A stretch of 64,000 bases of DNA from a virus. Within the stretch, counting starts at the first letter, position 1, and every line of letters starts with the position of its first letter. The notes under the pieces were generated by a model. It was not told the DNA's origin, made no database searches, and saw only the letters and a list, made by a program, of their open reading frames with translations. The translations under genes were made by a program, and so were the position numbers. The stretch lies in IMG/VR virus record IMGVR_UViG_3300032284_002843, positions 1-64,000 of that record; one strand, 5' to 3'. Shown here piece after piece: positions 46,314 through 54,005 of the stretch.

Positions 46314-47666
46314 GTGAAAACTCCTGCCGATGTTGTTTTGGCGCTCGAAGCCAATTCTAGCCGCAACAAAAAAGAAGAAATTCTTGCCGAGGCTTGGCAA
46401 AAAGGCATTTTTGAATTTTTTGAAGGTGCACAGATGGCCTATGATGCTCTTCGCACCTTTGGTGTCAAAAAGGTTCCGCTGATTGAAAGCGATGACGATC
46501 CTAATTTTGAATCAACGTTTAATTGGAGTCGGTTTAACAAAATTACAGCCGATCTTGAAACTAGAAAACTCACCGGCAATATGGCAAGAGATACCCTGCG
46601 TAGTGCTGCAGATGTTGCTGACATTAAAGAATGGAATGAGTTTTATCGGCGTGTTCTGCTAAAGGACCTCAAGTGTGGTATTACAGAATCTACTATCAAT
46701 AAAGTACTTAAGGCTGTAAAAGATCCTGCAGCGGAAAAATATATCATTCCTGTATTCAGCTGTCAATTGGCTAAGAACGGCGAAGATCATCCTAAGAAGC
46801 TCAAAGGCGCAAAGTTGCTCGATCCCAAGCTGGACGGTGTGCGTATTATAACTATTCTGGATAAAAACAAGAATACGGTGACGCAGTATAGCCGAGATGG
46901 TCGTCTCAATGAAAACTTTCCGCAGATTAGTGCGGCACTAGCCAATCTTTTGCCACATATCACTGAAAGTATTGTACTGGACGGTGAAATGGTTAGCCGC
47001 AGTTTTCAAGCTCTTATGAAGCAGCTAAATCGCAAGGAAGACGTGGATACTAGCGACGCCAAGCTTGCGCTGTTTGACTGCCTGCCTCTTAAAGATTTTC
47101 TTGCCGGTGAATGCATGATGACACAAACAGCTCGGCATGAAGCTCTGGTACAGTTTCAGCCGCATTTTGATACAATTGCAGCTGGCAAGATCTACGTAAT
47201 TCCTAAACTTGCTGTTGATCTAGATAGCGAGGAAGGACAAACAACCTTTAAGGAATTTAATCGTGAAACTGTAGATGCTGGTTATGAAGGCATTATGGTC
47301 AAGGATCCCGATGCTACATACCGTACCAAACGCACCGATGCGTGGCTAAAGATTAAACCGTTTATTACAATTGATCTTGAAGTGGTTGCAGTGGAACCTG
47401 GAACACCTGGTACCAAATATCAGGCAACCACCGGAGCTCTATTGTGCCGTGGTGTTGATCAGGGGCGCAGCATTGAAGTGTCGGTTGGCAGTGGATTTAG
47501 CGAAGAACTGCGTGATCAAATTTGGGCTAATAAGGACAGTGTCATTAATAGAATTGTTGAAATTAAAGGTGATGTGCTAACCAAAAGTCAGGACAGTGAC
47601 GTATGGAGCCTACGTTTTCCAACATTTTTGCAATTCCGAGGCTGGAACCCTGGTGAAAAGATCTAG
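46314..47666 (+). CDS. ATP-dependent DNA ligase (T4 gp30 type)
   Basis: 450 aa with a GTG start behind a GAGGA site. The adenylation motif LLDPKLDGVRII places the active Lys at 172. Later motifs include DGEMVSR, ALFDCLPL, EGIMVKDPDATY and DAWLKIKPF. It seals nicks in phage DNA during replication and repair. The length and domain order match T4 gene 30. It ends in TAG. Confidence 0.95.
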   Translation: MKTPADVVLALEANSSRNKKEEILAEAWQKGIFEFFEGAQMAYDALRTFGVKKVPLIESDDDPNFESTFNWSRFNKITADLETRKLTGNMARDTLRSAADVADIKEWNEFYRRVLLKDLKCGITESTINKVLKAVKDPAAEKYIIPVFSCQLAKNGEDHPKKLKGAKLLDPKLDGVRIITILDKNKNTVTQYSRDGRLNENFPQISAALANLLPHITESIVLDGEMVSRSFQALMKQLNRKEDVDTSDAKLALFDCLPLKDFLAGECMMTQTARHEALVQFQPHFDTIAAGKIYVIPKLAVDLDSEEGQTTFKEFNRETVDAGYEGIMVKDPDATYRTKRTDAWLKIKPFITIDLEVVAVEPGTPGTKYQATTGALLCRGVDQGRSIEVSVGSGFSEELRDQIWANKDSVINRIVEIKGDVLTKSQDSDVWSLRFPTFLQFRGWNPGEKI

Positions 47667-47699
47667 CATTTCTGTCTTGCATGTACGTAATGTTAATAC

Positions 47700-47939
47700 A
47701 TGCAAATAAAGAAAAAAGGCAATAATTGCTGGCTATGCTATCCAAATTCAACTCCAGAGTTTACTGAATTATCTGACCTCTGCCGTAAACGTCTGGGTAG
47801 AAGTCATTGGAGTGTATTTGTTAAAACATGGTGTATACGAAAACTAACGCCAGACGAATACAACATTAGTTCATATCCAAGAGTTATTGAAATTAGAAAT
47901 AAAGACCTAGCAGTTTTAGTGATTTTGAAATGGGGATAA
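47700..47939 (+). CDS. Hypothetical protein, 79 aa
   Basis: Starts MQIKKKGNNCWLCYPNSTPE and contains a CWLC pair plus LCRKRLGRSHWSVFVKTWCI. Four Cys residues could bind zinc, but spacing to a known family is not clear. It ends at the TAA directly before the UV endonuclease (GGATAAATG), so the two are coupled. Confidence 0.5.
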   Translation: MQIKKKGNNCWLCYPNSTPEFTELSDLCRKRLGRSHWSVFVKTWCIRKLTPDEYNISSYPRVIEIRNKDLAVLVILKWG

Positions 47940-48977
47940 ATGACAATTAAGAAGCGTATCGGGTTCTGCTGCAAATGGATGCTGACTACAGACCCTAAAC
48001 CAGACAAGAATACTAGGGAACTTGAACGTAAGTTCAACACCAGTAGCACCACTGTAGCTTGGTTGAATAGACAACTCAAGCCGGTTGCCGAGGATAAGCT
48101 TTGGTCGGTTGCTAAACATAACTTGCAGAGTGTACAAAACGTTTTGCACGAAGTAGCCAAGCTACCTCAAGAGTTACACATGATGCGTATATCCAGTGAC
48201 TTGCTTCCTGTTTATACGGAACCCACATGGAGTTACTTTTGGCAGCAACAGGATGTCAAGGACTATTGTGCTGCTGAGTTTTCTAAAATTGGCGAGCTGG
48301 CTAGACAATATGATATACGCCTTAGCTTTCATCCTGGCCCATTTTGCGTACTGGCAAGCGACAACCCAGATGTTGTGACACGCAGTATTGAAGAATTTGA
48401 ATACCATGTCGATATGGCACGTTGGATGGGCTATGGTTCAAACTGGCATGATCATGGATTTAAAATCAATGTTCATATTGCTGGCAAGCAAGGTCCTACT
48501 GGCATCGTAAATGTGCTACCAAAACTAAGCACCGAAGCTAGAAATCTTATTACCATTGAGAATGATGAGATGTCTTGGGGAATTGATGCAAGCATCGACT
48601 TGAAAGATTCAGTTGCATTGGTACTGGACATTCATCATCATCTTATTCATTCAAATGGCCTGTATCTAAGTCCAAAAGATGATAGGTGGAAGAAAATTAT
48701 AGACAGTTGGCGAGGCACTAGACCTGTTATTCATTATAGTCTAAGCCGAGAAGAAGTGTTGGCCGGGCACGATACCAATGTAAAGCCAGATGTAAATAAA
48801 ATTCTTACAGAAGGCATTAGCAATAAGAGCAAATTGCGAGCGCATAGCGATGCTGCATGGAATCGTGCTAGCAATCTATGGGCATTAGAGTTTTGGCCGG
48901 ATGCTGACATCCAATTTGAGGCTAAATTCAAAAATATTGCCAGTATGCAGCTTTATGAGGATTCTAAGACCATTTAA
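47940..48977 (+). CDS. uvdE: UV damage endonuclease (UvdE type)
   Basis: 345 aa TIM-barrel. RIGFCCKWML, LHMMRISSDLLPVYTEP, IRLSFHPGPFCVLAS, KINVHIAGKQGP, LITIENDEMSWG and LVLDIHHHLIHSNG are the conserved strands, with the metal ligands His, Glu, Asp and His in the last three. It nicks DNA 5' of UV photoproducts. Similar genes occur in several large phages. ATG directly follows the previous stop. Confidence 0.93.
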   Translation: MTIKKRIGFCCKWMLTTDPKPDKNTRELERKFNTSSTTVAWLNRQLKPVAEDKLWSVAKHNLQSVQNVLHEVAKLPQELHMMRISSDLLPVYTEPTWSYFWQQQDVKDYCAAEFSKIGELARQYDIRLSFHPGPFCVLASDNPDVVTRSIEEFEYHVDMARWMGYGSNWHDHGFKINVHIAGKQGPTGIVNVLPKLSTEARNLITIENDEMSWGIDASIDLKDSVALVLDIHHHLIHSNGLYLSPKDDRWKKIIDSWRGTRPVIHYSLSREEVLAGHDTNVKPDVNKILTEGISNKSKLRAHSDAAWNRASNLWALEFWPDADIQFEAKFKNIASMQLYEDSKTI

Positions 48978-48979
48978 TC

Positions 48980-48987
48980 ACTAAATA
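48980..48987 (+). promoter_or_regulatory. Late promoter-like ACTAAATA
   Basis: Twenty-two bases before the ATG at 49010 and followed by GTATAAAATAC. The same ACTAAATAGTAT sequence precedes the Dps-like gene on the other strand. Confidence 0.45.
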
Positions 48988-49009
48988 GTATAAAATACTT
49001 GGTGAACAA

Positions 49010-49630
49010 ATGAATCTCAAAAGCATTGAAACTGAAGCTAATTTAGTAAATGAACCAACTGCAAGCGACCTAGACGCTGCTAGCAGGCTTGGCCCTACTA
49101 TCAACAAGCATTTGACCAGTCTAGAAGCACTATGCAAGCTTATTCCAGACTGCTCGGATGCATTAGGTAAAATAAAAGAATTAAGAAAATCATTTGCAGA
49201 TAAAATTAGCCTACAGCCTAATGTATTGGAAGCTCCTCTAACACTAGAGCAACAGGTAAAACATCACAGTCAACGAAGTGTTGGACACTTAGAAACAAAA
49301 TTAAAGGACATGGCTAAAAGTTCTGAGAATTTAGGTTACGATGCCATAGACAAAGTCATGAAAGACATATCTAACCAAGATGGCATTACTCCAGACGACC
49401 TGCACAAGTTGTTTGTATCTAGCCATGGCGGGATGACACCGGATGATTTTGCAAAAGCCGTTAGAGATAAAAGCATTAATGAAGAGATTGCTGTTTGTTA
49501 CTCAGACTGGAACGAAACTCTCGGTGAAGCAGTATGGGTAGCCATTACCAAGCACCTGTTACGACAGGGATACAATAAAGCACTGGTAGAAGATCGCATT
49601 AATCGCAGCATAATCACTATTGGTTTATAA
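49010..49630 (+). CDS. Hypothetical protein, 206 aa
   Basis: Starts MNLKSIETEANLVNEPTASD. Helical and rich in Lys and Asp, with ITPDDLHKLFVSSHGGMTPD suggesting an EF-hand-like or repeat structure, though the ligands do not match a true EF-hand. No family recognised. The tail overlaps the convergent oxygenase-like gene by 6 bases. Confidence 0.5.
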   Translation: MNLKSIETEANLVNEPTASDLDAASRLGPTINKHLTSLEALCKLIPDCSDALGKIKELRKSFADKISLQPNVLEAPLTLEQQVKHHSQRSVGHLETKLKDMAKSSENLGYDAIDKVMKDISNQDGITPDDLHKLFVSSHGGMTPDDFAKAVRDKSINEEIAVCYSDWNETLGEAVWVAITKHLLRQGYNKALVEDRINRSIITIGL

Positions 49631-50314
49631 AAGAATCTTATCAAACAAATCCATAGGATGAATTTTGTTAGCATGGGAATTTGGAACCCAACTGTCATTG
49701 GATTTTGAAAACCATGTGACATAGCTTAGTACCAAATGTATGCGAGATACAGTTGGTAATCCAATTTTATAGATTCTATGCAAAATACTTTGATCAAATG
49801 CATAGACTTGCCCAACAGCAAGATTTATAGGTTTGTAATTGTCTAATTGAAACTGATATTCTGTACTGGTTTGTAACGGTACAATTACACGCAAAACCTC
49901 ATGCGGACGTTCATCTCTGTGCCATAAAAAATTTTCGTTAGCATTTCCACCGGCTACGTGTCCGTCAATTTCTGTAATCTTACATCTAACAAGCGGAAAA
50001 AATTCCAATGGATTTAACAAATCTGAATATAAAGGAGTATCAAACCTCAGCGTGTCCTGATACCATGGATTTTTATATCCTCCGCCACATACCTGCGAAG
50101 ATTTTGGTTGAATATCACATAGATCGCTGTAATGTAATCCAGTACCTTGATACCAAGGTTGGTTATGCCATGTATGTTTCTCTGCATTGCGATAAAAGGT
50201 GAGAAATTTGTCTATTATATCTTTATTTTGTAATGGCTTAGAGATAATAGGGGAGCTGTTACGTTGCATGCAACGTAACTTGTAATCTTTCTTCAATTGT
50301 TTGAAAATTGTCAC
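49625..50314 (-). CDS. 2-oxoglutarate oxygenase / aspartyl hydroxylase-like protein
   Basis: 229 aa from a GTG at 50314. A longer frame would overlap the RMF-like gene, and an ATG at about 50271 is an alternative. NFLWHRDERPHEVLRVIVPL carries the HxD metal pair, and VGQVYAFDQSILHRIYKIG has the distal His and Arg expected for Fe(II)/2-oxoglutarate or aspartyl beta-hydroxylase-type enzymes. Substrate unknown. Convergent with the 206-aa gene. Confidence 0.7.
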   Translation of the reverse strand: MTIFKQLKKDYKLRCMQRNSSPIISKPLQNKDIIDKFLTFYRNAEKHTWHNQPWYQGTGLHYSDLCDIQPKSSQVCGGGYKNPWYQDTLRFDTPLYSDLLNPLEFFPLVRCKITEIDGHVAGGNANENFLWHRDERPHEVLRVIVPLQTSTEYQFQLDNYKPINLAVGQVYAFDQSILHRIYKIGLPTVSRIHLVLSYVTWFSKSNDSWVPNSHANKIHPMDLFDKILL

Positions 50315-50318
50315 TGGA

Positions 50319-50867
50319 TTACCAGTATTTGCCTTTGGCCTTACTGCTCGGAGCACGACAGCTCCAATATCTTGCAGTTTTTGGATCTTTGGCAGTTTTG
50401 CAGTGATGTCTTGCTGCAAAGCTCTTTCTGCGAGCAGCACTGCCTTTTCTAACTCTTAAATTACTTCCAGGTCCTTTGTGTGGACTACCAAATTCAACTT
50501 TTTTAGCCTTTACTCGACCTTGTGCATCTTTTTTACCGCTGTTAACATAGACTTTATGACGTTTGGTATCACCGCGCATTACTTTACGTAAAGGTACTGT
50601 TTTTCCTTGATATACAGCTTCTTCAATTACGTCGCTGTCTTCAATCCAACCGTATCTTAAAAAGAAATGATCTTCGTTATCATAACTTTCTTCTAAAATT
50701 TGTGAATAGTTTTCGTCTTTATAAAACCCTTCTTGCCATCCCATTATCCAATGGCTTTCAGCAAGACTATCTGGGCGATAAGGACAGTTATCTAATTCTT
50801 GTCCTTCAAAAAAGGCATTTAAACCTTCTAGCTGAATTTGTTTAAAATCGATATCTGTAAGTTTCAT
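50319..50867 (-). CDS. RMF-like protein with a basic C-terminus
   Basis: 182 aa. Residues 14-48 (EGLNAFFEGQELDNCPYRPD and ESHWIMGWQEGFY) match the ribosome modulation factor pattern G-x-x-A-x-x-x-G, CPY, W-x-x-GW-x-E-G. Host RMF makes inactive 100S ribosomes. The C-terminal 90 residues are highly basic and end GSAARRKSFAARHHC and TARYWSCRA, a motif seen in other phage virion proteins. The N-terminus MKLTDIDFKQIQLE resembles packaging peptides. A late promoter with leaderless geometry lies at 50873-50880. An injected ribosome-targeting protein is a possible reading. Confidence 0.75.
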   Translation of the reverse strand: MKLTDIDFKQIQLEGLNAFFEGQELDNCPYRPDSLAESHWIMGWQEGFYKDENYSQILEESYDNEDHFFLRYGWIEDSDVIEEAVYQGKTVPLRKVMRGDTKRHKVYVNSGKKDAQGRVKAKKVEFGSPHKGPGSNLRVRKGSAARRKSFAARHHCKTAKDPKTARYWSCRAPSSKAKGKYW

Positions 50868-50872
50868 ACTGT

Positions 50873-50880
50873 TATTTATA
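50873..50880 (-). promoter_or_regulatory. Late promoter TATAAATA of RMF-like gene, leaderless geometry
   Basis: Five bases (ACAGT) separate the motif from the ATG at 50867. Confidence 0.75.
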
Positions 50881-50918
50881 CTTACTGTTACTAAATAACA
50901 TAGCGAAAAGACATTAAC

Positions 50919-51263
50919 ATGCGTGCAAAAGAACTATTTGAAAGCGAACAAGCTGATTTGCCATGGGGAGCAAGAGAAACACTTCCTCCCAGCATGGTAG
51001 TTCCGGATATGGGCCCATATTATGAATTCTATAGATTTGTGATAAGCTTGGCAGGATATCCAGAAAAAGAAGATATTCCCAGTAGCAGCGTCGTACGAGA
51101 CGTTCCGTTAATAGTTCCTTACAGCCCACAAGAGCACGACAGCGTTATGAAAATCTTGAAAAAAATGAAAAAGCATCCAGTTCATCTAACTAAAAAACCA
51201 AGTATTGAGCCGGACTTTGTTCACAAGGAAAGTCCAGTTAGAAAATTTGAGGATTTGGACTAG
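50919..51263 (+). CDS. Late small protein, tandem paralogue 1
   Basis: 114 aa. MRAKELFESEQADLPWGARE begins with a possible packaging peptide ending L-F-E. TLPPSMVVPDMGPYYEFYRF and SPVRKFEDLD are shared with the next gene. No enzyme motif recognised. A CTAAATAAC late-type motif lies upstream. Its TAG stop overlaps the GTG start of its paralogue (TAGTG). Confidence 0.6.
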   Translation: MRAKELFESEQADLPWGARETLPPSMVVPDMGPYYEFYRFVISLAGYPEKEDIPSSSVVRDVPLIVPYSPQEHDSVMKILKKMKKHPVHLTKKPSIEPDFVHKESPVRKFEDLD

Positions 51264-51631
51264 TGAGACTACGAGATTTATACGAAGGACTGCACGCTGC
51301 CCCGCTTAGGTCAGACCTCACTGATACACTGCCTCCAACTTATGTGATACCAGATTTACAAAACAACGATAGCTATGTACAATATAGGTATCTAGTAGCG
51401 TTGGCTGCTGCAGAGGCTATAGAAAAGGGCGAAGTTGGAATGGCGCAGGAAAGCACATGGAATGAAATGACCAGCGTTGTTTGCTATACTCCAGCAGAAG
51501 AAATCATAGTTAAAGATGCTAACAAGCATATGGGGGTGTTTGGCAAAAAAATAAGCAAGACGCCAAGCAAAGAACCAACCTGGGTGAATACTTCTAGTCC
51601 TGTAGCAACATTTAAGGATTTGGACAAATGA
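51263..51631 (+). CDS. Late small protein, tandem paralogue 2
   Basis: 122 aa with a GTG start. MRLRDLYEGLHAAP begins with a possible packaging peptide ending L-Y-E. TLPPTYVIPDLQNNDSYVQY and SPVATFKDLDK align with the preceding protein. Ends TGA, overlapping the ATG of the 2H phosphoesterase gene. Function unknown. The pair probably arose by duplication. Confidence 0.6.
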   Translation: MRLRDLYEGLHAAPLRSDLTDTLPPTYVIPDLQNNDSYVQYRYLVALAAAEAIEKGEVGMAQESTWNEMTSVVCYTPAEEIIVKDANKHMGVFGKKISKTPSKEPTWVNTSSPVATFKDLDK

Positions 51632-52089
51632 AATTGTTTGAAATAGAACAAGACATAGATCATCCACATGGCACCATTGCTATGCTAAAGCTTAGAGAAT
51701 CAGATCAACAGAAACTGTACGACTGGTGTGAAGAAAATAATATACCGTGTATAGATAAAGATAAGCTACATTGCACTGTGTTATTCAGTTCCACGCCGTG
51801 TGCCCATCTAACCAAACATCATAAAAAAAGCCTATATGTTCCATGCACGGTAAGAGGATGGAAGAAATTAGGCGATGCATTAACTCTGCATTTAGATGCG
51901 CCCCGCGCAGATAGAATCCACAGATACATGAGAAGTCAAGGCGGTAGCCATGACTATCCTGATTTTATTCCACATACAACTGTTAGCTACAAATGGAAAA
52001 AGGATGAACTACCCGAGGTTCATCCTAATTTTCCATTGACCTTTGACCTTTTAGAAGTAACGGCCATTGATCCTGATTTTGGTGCTTAG
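51628..52089 (+). CDS. 2H phosphoesterase, Acb1-like (candidate anti-CBASS)
   Basis: 153 aa. Two H-x-T motifs (KLHCTVLFSS, His48/Thr50, and FIPHTTVSYKW, His116/Thr118) and the pattern HDYPDFIPHTTVSY closely resemble T4 Acb1 (gp57B), which degrades the cyclic nucleotides that activate CBASS defence. MKLFEIE at the start may be a packaging peptide, so the enzyme could enter with the DNA. It is last in the 50919-52089 run, translated by stop-start overlap. Confidence 0.8.
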   Translation: MKLFEIEQDIDHPHGTIAMLKLRESDQQKLYDWCEENNIPCIDKDKLHCTVLFSSTPCAHLTKHHKKSLYVPCTVRGWKKLGDALTLHLDAPRADRIHRYMRSQGGSHDYPDFIPHTTVSYKWKKDELPEVHPNFPLTFDLLEVTAIDPDFGA

Positions 52090-52455
52090 TTAGCCAGCGT
52101 GCCTAGTAACATAGTTTAGGCGTATATCAGTAGATCCAAAAAATTCAGTTACAGTAGCCATAACTACATCATTACTAAATGGTTTGCAGCTGAAAACATC
52201 AAGATAAGCAGTATTATCCTTATCTACAAAATGAGCACAAATATTTGAGGTTTCTATAAGCTGAACCATGCTAAATCCAGCTTTTTCTGGATCGTGAGTA
52301 GCAAAATGTTCAATTGTAGGTTCTCCATATGCCTTCATATCGATTCTTTTTACTAACTCTTTAGTAAAATTGTATATATTTTCACGACTACCTATCTTAT
52401 CATGATCGCAACCAGCGCAATCTAACATTAAATGATATCCCCAATATTTGCTCAT
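52090..52455 (-). CDS. S-adenosylmethionine decarboxylase-like protein
   Basis: 121 aa. YWGYHLMLDCAGCDHDKIGS, then AYGEPTIEHFATHDPEKAGF, QLIETSNICAHFVDKDNTAY and LDVFSCKPFSND follow the SpeD fold. The usual E-S-H processing site is replaced by E-T-S, so self-cleavage to the pyruvoyl form is uncertain. Similar proteins are common in T4-like marine phages and may have a different role. Late promoter TATAAATA at 52489-52496. Confidence 0.75.
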   Translation of the reverse strand: MSKYWGYHLMLDCAGCDHDKIGSRENIYNFTKELVKRIDMKAYGEPTIEHFATHDPEKAGFSMVQLIETSNICAHFVDKDNTAYLDVFSCKPFSNDVVMATVTEFFGSTDIRLNYVTRHAG

Positions 52456-52488
52456 CCCATATGTCCTCCTATGTTCAATGGTAGATTC

Positions 52489-52533
52489 TATTTATAGATG
52501 TTAGGTTAAAAAACATGCAATATATCATAAATA
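52489..52533. promoter_or_regulatory. Divergent late promoters
   Basis: Minus-strand TATAAATA (52496-52489) before the SpeD-like gene, and plus-strand CATAAATA (52526-52533) 35 bases before the HAD gene. Confidence 0.65.
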
Positions 52534-52568
52534 TTTTACCAGAAACTTTATTTTTGATGGACTAGACA

Positions 52569-53468
52569 ATGAAACTTCTTGATGTTCTCGACAGTGACCC
52601 TATACAAGTTAGTATGACTCAACCAACTATGGAAAATTTTGAAATAGACGAAAAAACCAAGACCCCAGATAGGTCAGGACATTATTGGTCTAGCAGCGGC
52701 GCTTTGCGTCACTATATTGAACGTAATTATGGCGGTGATGTTACCTGTCAAAAAGCACAAAAGGTTAAAGGCGATGCTCACGCAAGGAAAAAAGTAAGAA
52801 ACGCTGCAAGCTTTTATCAAAATCTACACTGTGTAGGTACAAAACAAGTTAAAGAAGAAGATAATAATCAAGGCGCTGCTTTGACAATTTTTGACATAGA
52901 TGATACTCTATTCAAAACTGATGCTAAGGTGCATGTTACAAACAAAGCTGGAGAACGCAAAGCATTATCTAATAAAGAATTTAACAACTATAAACTTGCC
53001 GATGACGAAGAATTTGATTTTGGCGAATTTAAAGATGCTGAAAAATTTAATAAAACCAGTACACCCATTCAAAATATTTGGCGCACAGCTCAGAACACAT
53101 TAGAAAACATAGGCAAAAGACCAGGCAGTCGTGTGGTGATTGTTACTGCAAGAGGTGATCTAGATAACAAAGATCTATTTCTTGATACTTTTAGACAACA
53201 TGGGTTAGACATGAATAAAGTACATGTTTATAGAGCTGGTAATATCAAAAACGGTAATAGTGCTGACAAGAAGAAAATTGTAATTAGAAATTTACTTGAG
53301 AATGGTAATTTTACCGAAGTACGCTTGTTTGATGATCATGAAGAAAATCTAGCAGAGTTTCTAAAGCTTAGCCAAGAATTTCCGGGCGTGATCTTTAAGG
53401 CTTTTCCTGTTAGTCACGCAGGAAAAATTGCACAGCCAATAGTTACCGTTGGAAATATTGAATCATAA
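52569..53468 (+). CDS. HAD-family hydrolase with N-terminal extension
   Basis: 299 aa. The HAD domain occupies the second two thirds: LTIFDIDDTLFKTD (Asp109, Asp111), VVIVTARGDLDNKDLF and VRLFDDHEENLAEF. The layout resembles phage polynucleotide 3'-phosphatases and 5' nucleotidases. The first 95 residues include HYWSSSGALRHYIERNYGGD and a basic Lys-rich stretch resembling virion proteins. MKLLDVLDSD at the start is like the packaging peptides but lacks the Glu cleavage site. Substrate unknown. Confidence 0.75.
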   Translation: MKLLDVLDSDPIQVSMTQPTMENFEIDEKTKTPDRSGHYWSSSGALRHYIERNYGGDVTCQKAQKVKGDAHARKKVRNAASFYQNLHCVGTKQVKEEDNNQGAALTIFDIDDTLFKTDAKVHVTNKAGERKALSNKEFNNYKLADDEEFDFGEFKDAEKFNKTSTPIQNIWRTAQNTLENIGKRPGSRVVIVTARGDLDNKDLFLDTFRQHGLDMNKVHVYRAGNIKNGNSADKKKIVIRNLLENGNFTEVRLFDDHEENLAEFLKLSQEFPGVIFKAFPVSHAGKIAQPIVTVGNIES

Positions 53469-53492
53469 TTCAATTGCTGTTAACATTTAAAT

Positions 53493-53981
53493 ATGATGTT
53501 AATAGCACACCGCGGACTATTATATGGTCCTTCTCAATATCTTGAAAATACCCCTGAACAAATTGAAAAAGCATTGCATTTAGCTTTTCATGTAGAAGTT
53601 GATATTTGGTATCACAAAAAAGGCCAATCAAATGAGAACCTATGGTACTTAGGGCACGACGGACCAGACACGCAAGTTGATATAAAATGGCTAAGAAGCT
53701 TACCATTAGATCGTGTATGGTTTCATGCTAAAAGCATTCCAACATTATGCAAGTTAAGTCAAGAAACTTGGCCAGTACATTATTTTGCACATGAAAATGA
53801 TCCAGTAGTCATTACCAATAGTGGATATTTGTGGACATATCCGGGCAAACAATTAACTGAGCAAAGTATAATGGTTTTACCAGAAATAGAAGGCATGAGC
53901 CATATTGAGATGTACGCACGCACAGTGCAAGGCATTTGCAGTGATTATGTAGTTGATATCTATAACAAATTAAAAAGATAA
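53493..53981 (+). CDS. GDPD-like phosphodiesterase
   Basis: 162 aa. MLIAHRGLLYGPSQYLENTP, then HVEVDIWYH and WYLGHDGPDTQVDIKWL supply the HRG, E-x-D and GHD motifs of glycerophosphodiester phosphodiesterase TIM barrels. It is shorter than the usual 240 aa, so the barrel may be reduced. It may act on phospholipid head groups. A TTTAAATA sequence precedes the ATG. Confidence 0.75.
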   Translation: MMLIAHRGLLYGPSQYLENTPEQIEKALHLAFHVEVDIWYHKKGQSNENLWYLGHDGPDTQVDIKWLRSLPLDRVWFHAKSIPTLCKLSQETWPVHYFAHENDPVVITNSGYLWTYPGKQLTEQSIMVLPEIEGMSHIEMYARTVQGICSDYVVDIYNKLKR

Positions 53982-54005
53982 ATATTGCAGGTAAGCTTGC
54001 AATAT
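53977..54005 (+). promoter_or_regulatory. Late promoter within a hairpin that covers the start codon
   Basis: GATAAATA (53977-53984) overlaps the left arm of ATATTGCA (53982-53989). The right arm TGCAATAT (53998-54005) runs into the ATG at 54004. Only transcripts starting at the late promoter would lack the left arm. Confidence 0.55.

Noticed and set aside
47804-48160. Minus-strand frames across the UV endonuclease region
   Set aside because: Shadows of the uvdE frame, without ribosome sites or motifs.
50315-50440. N-terminal extension of the oxygenase-like gene
   Set aside because: It overlaps the 3' end of the RMF-like gene in another frame, and its sequence has no family match.
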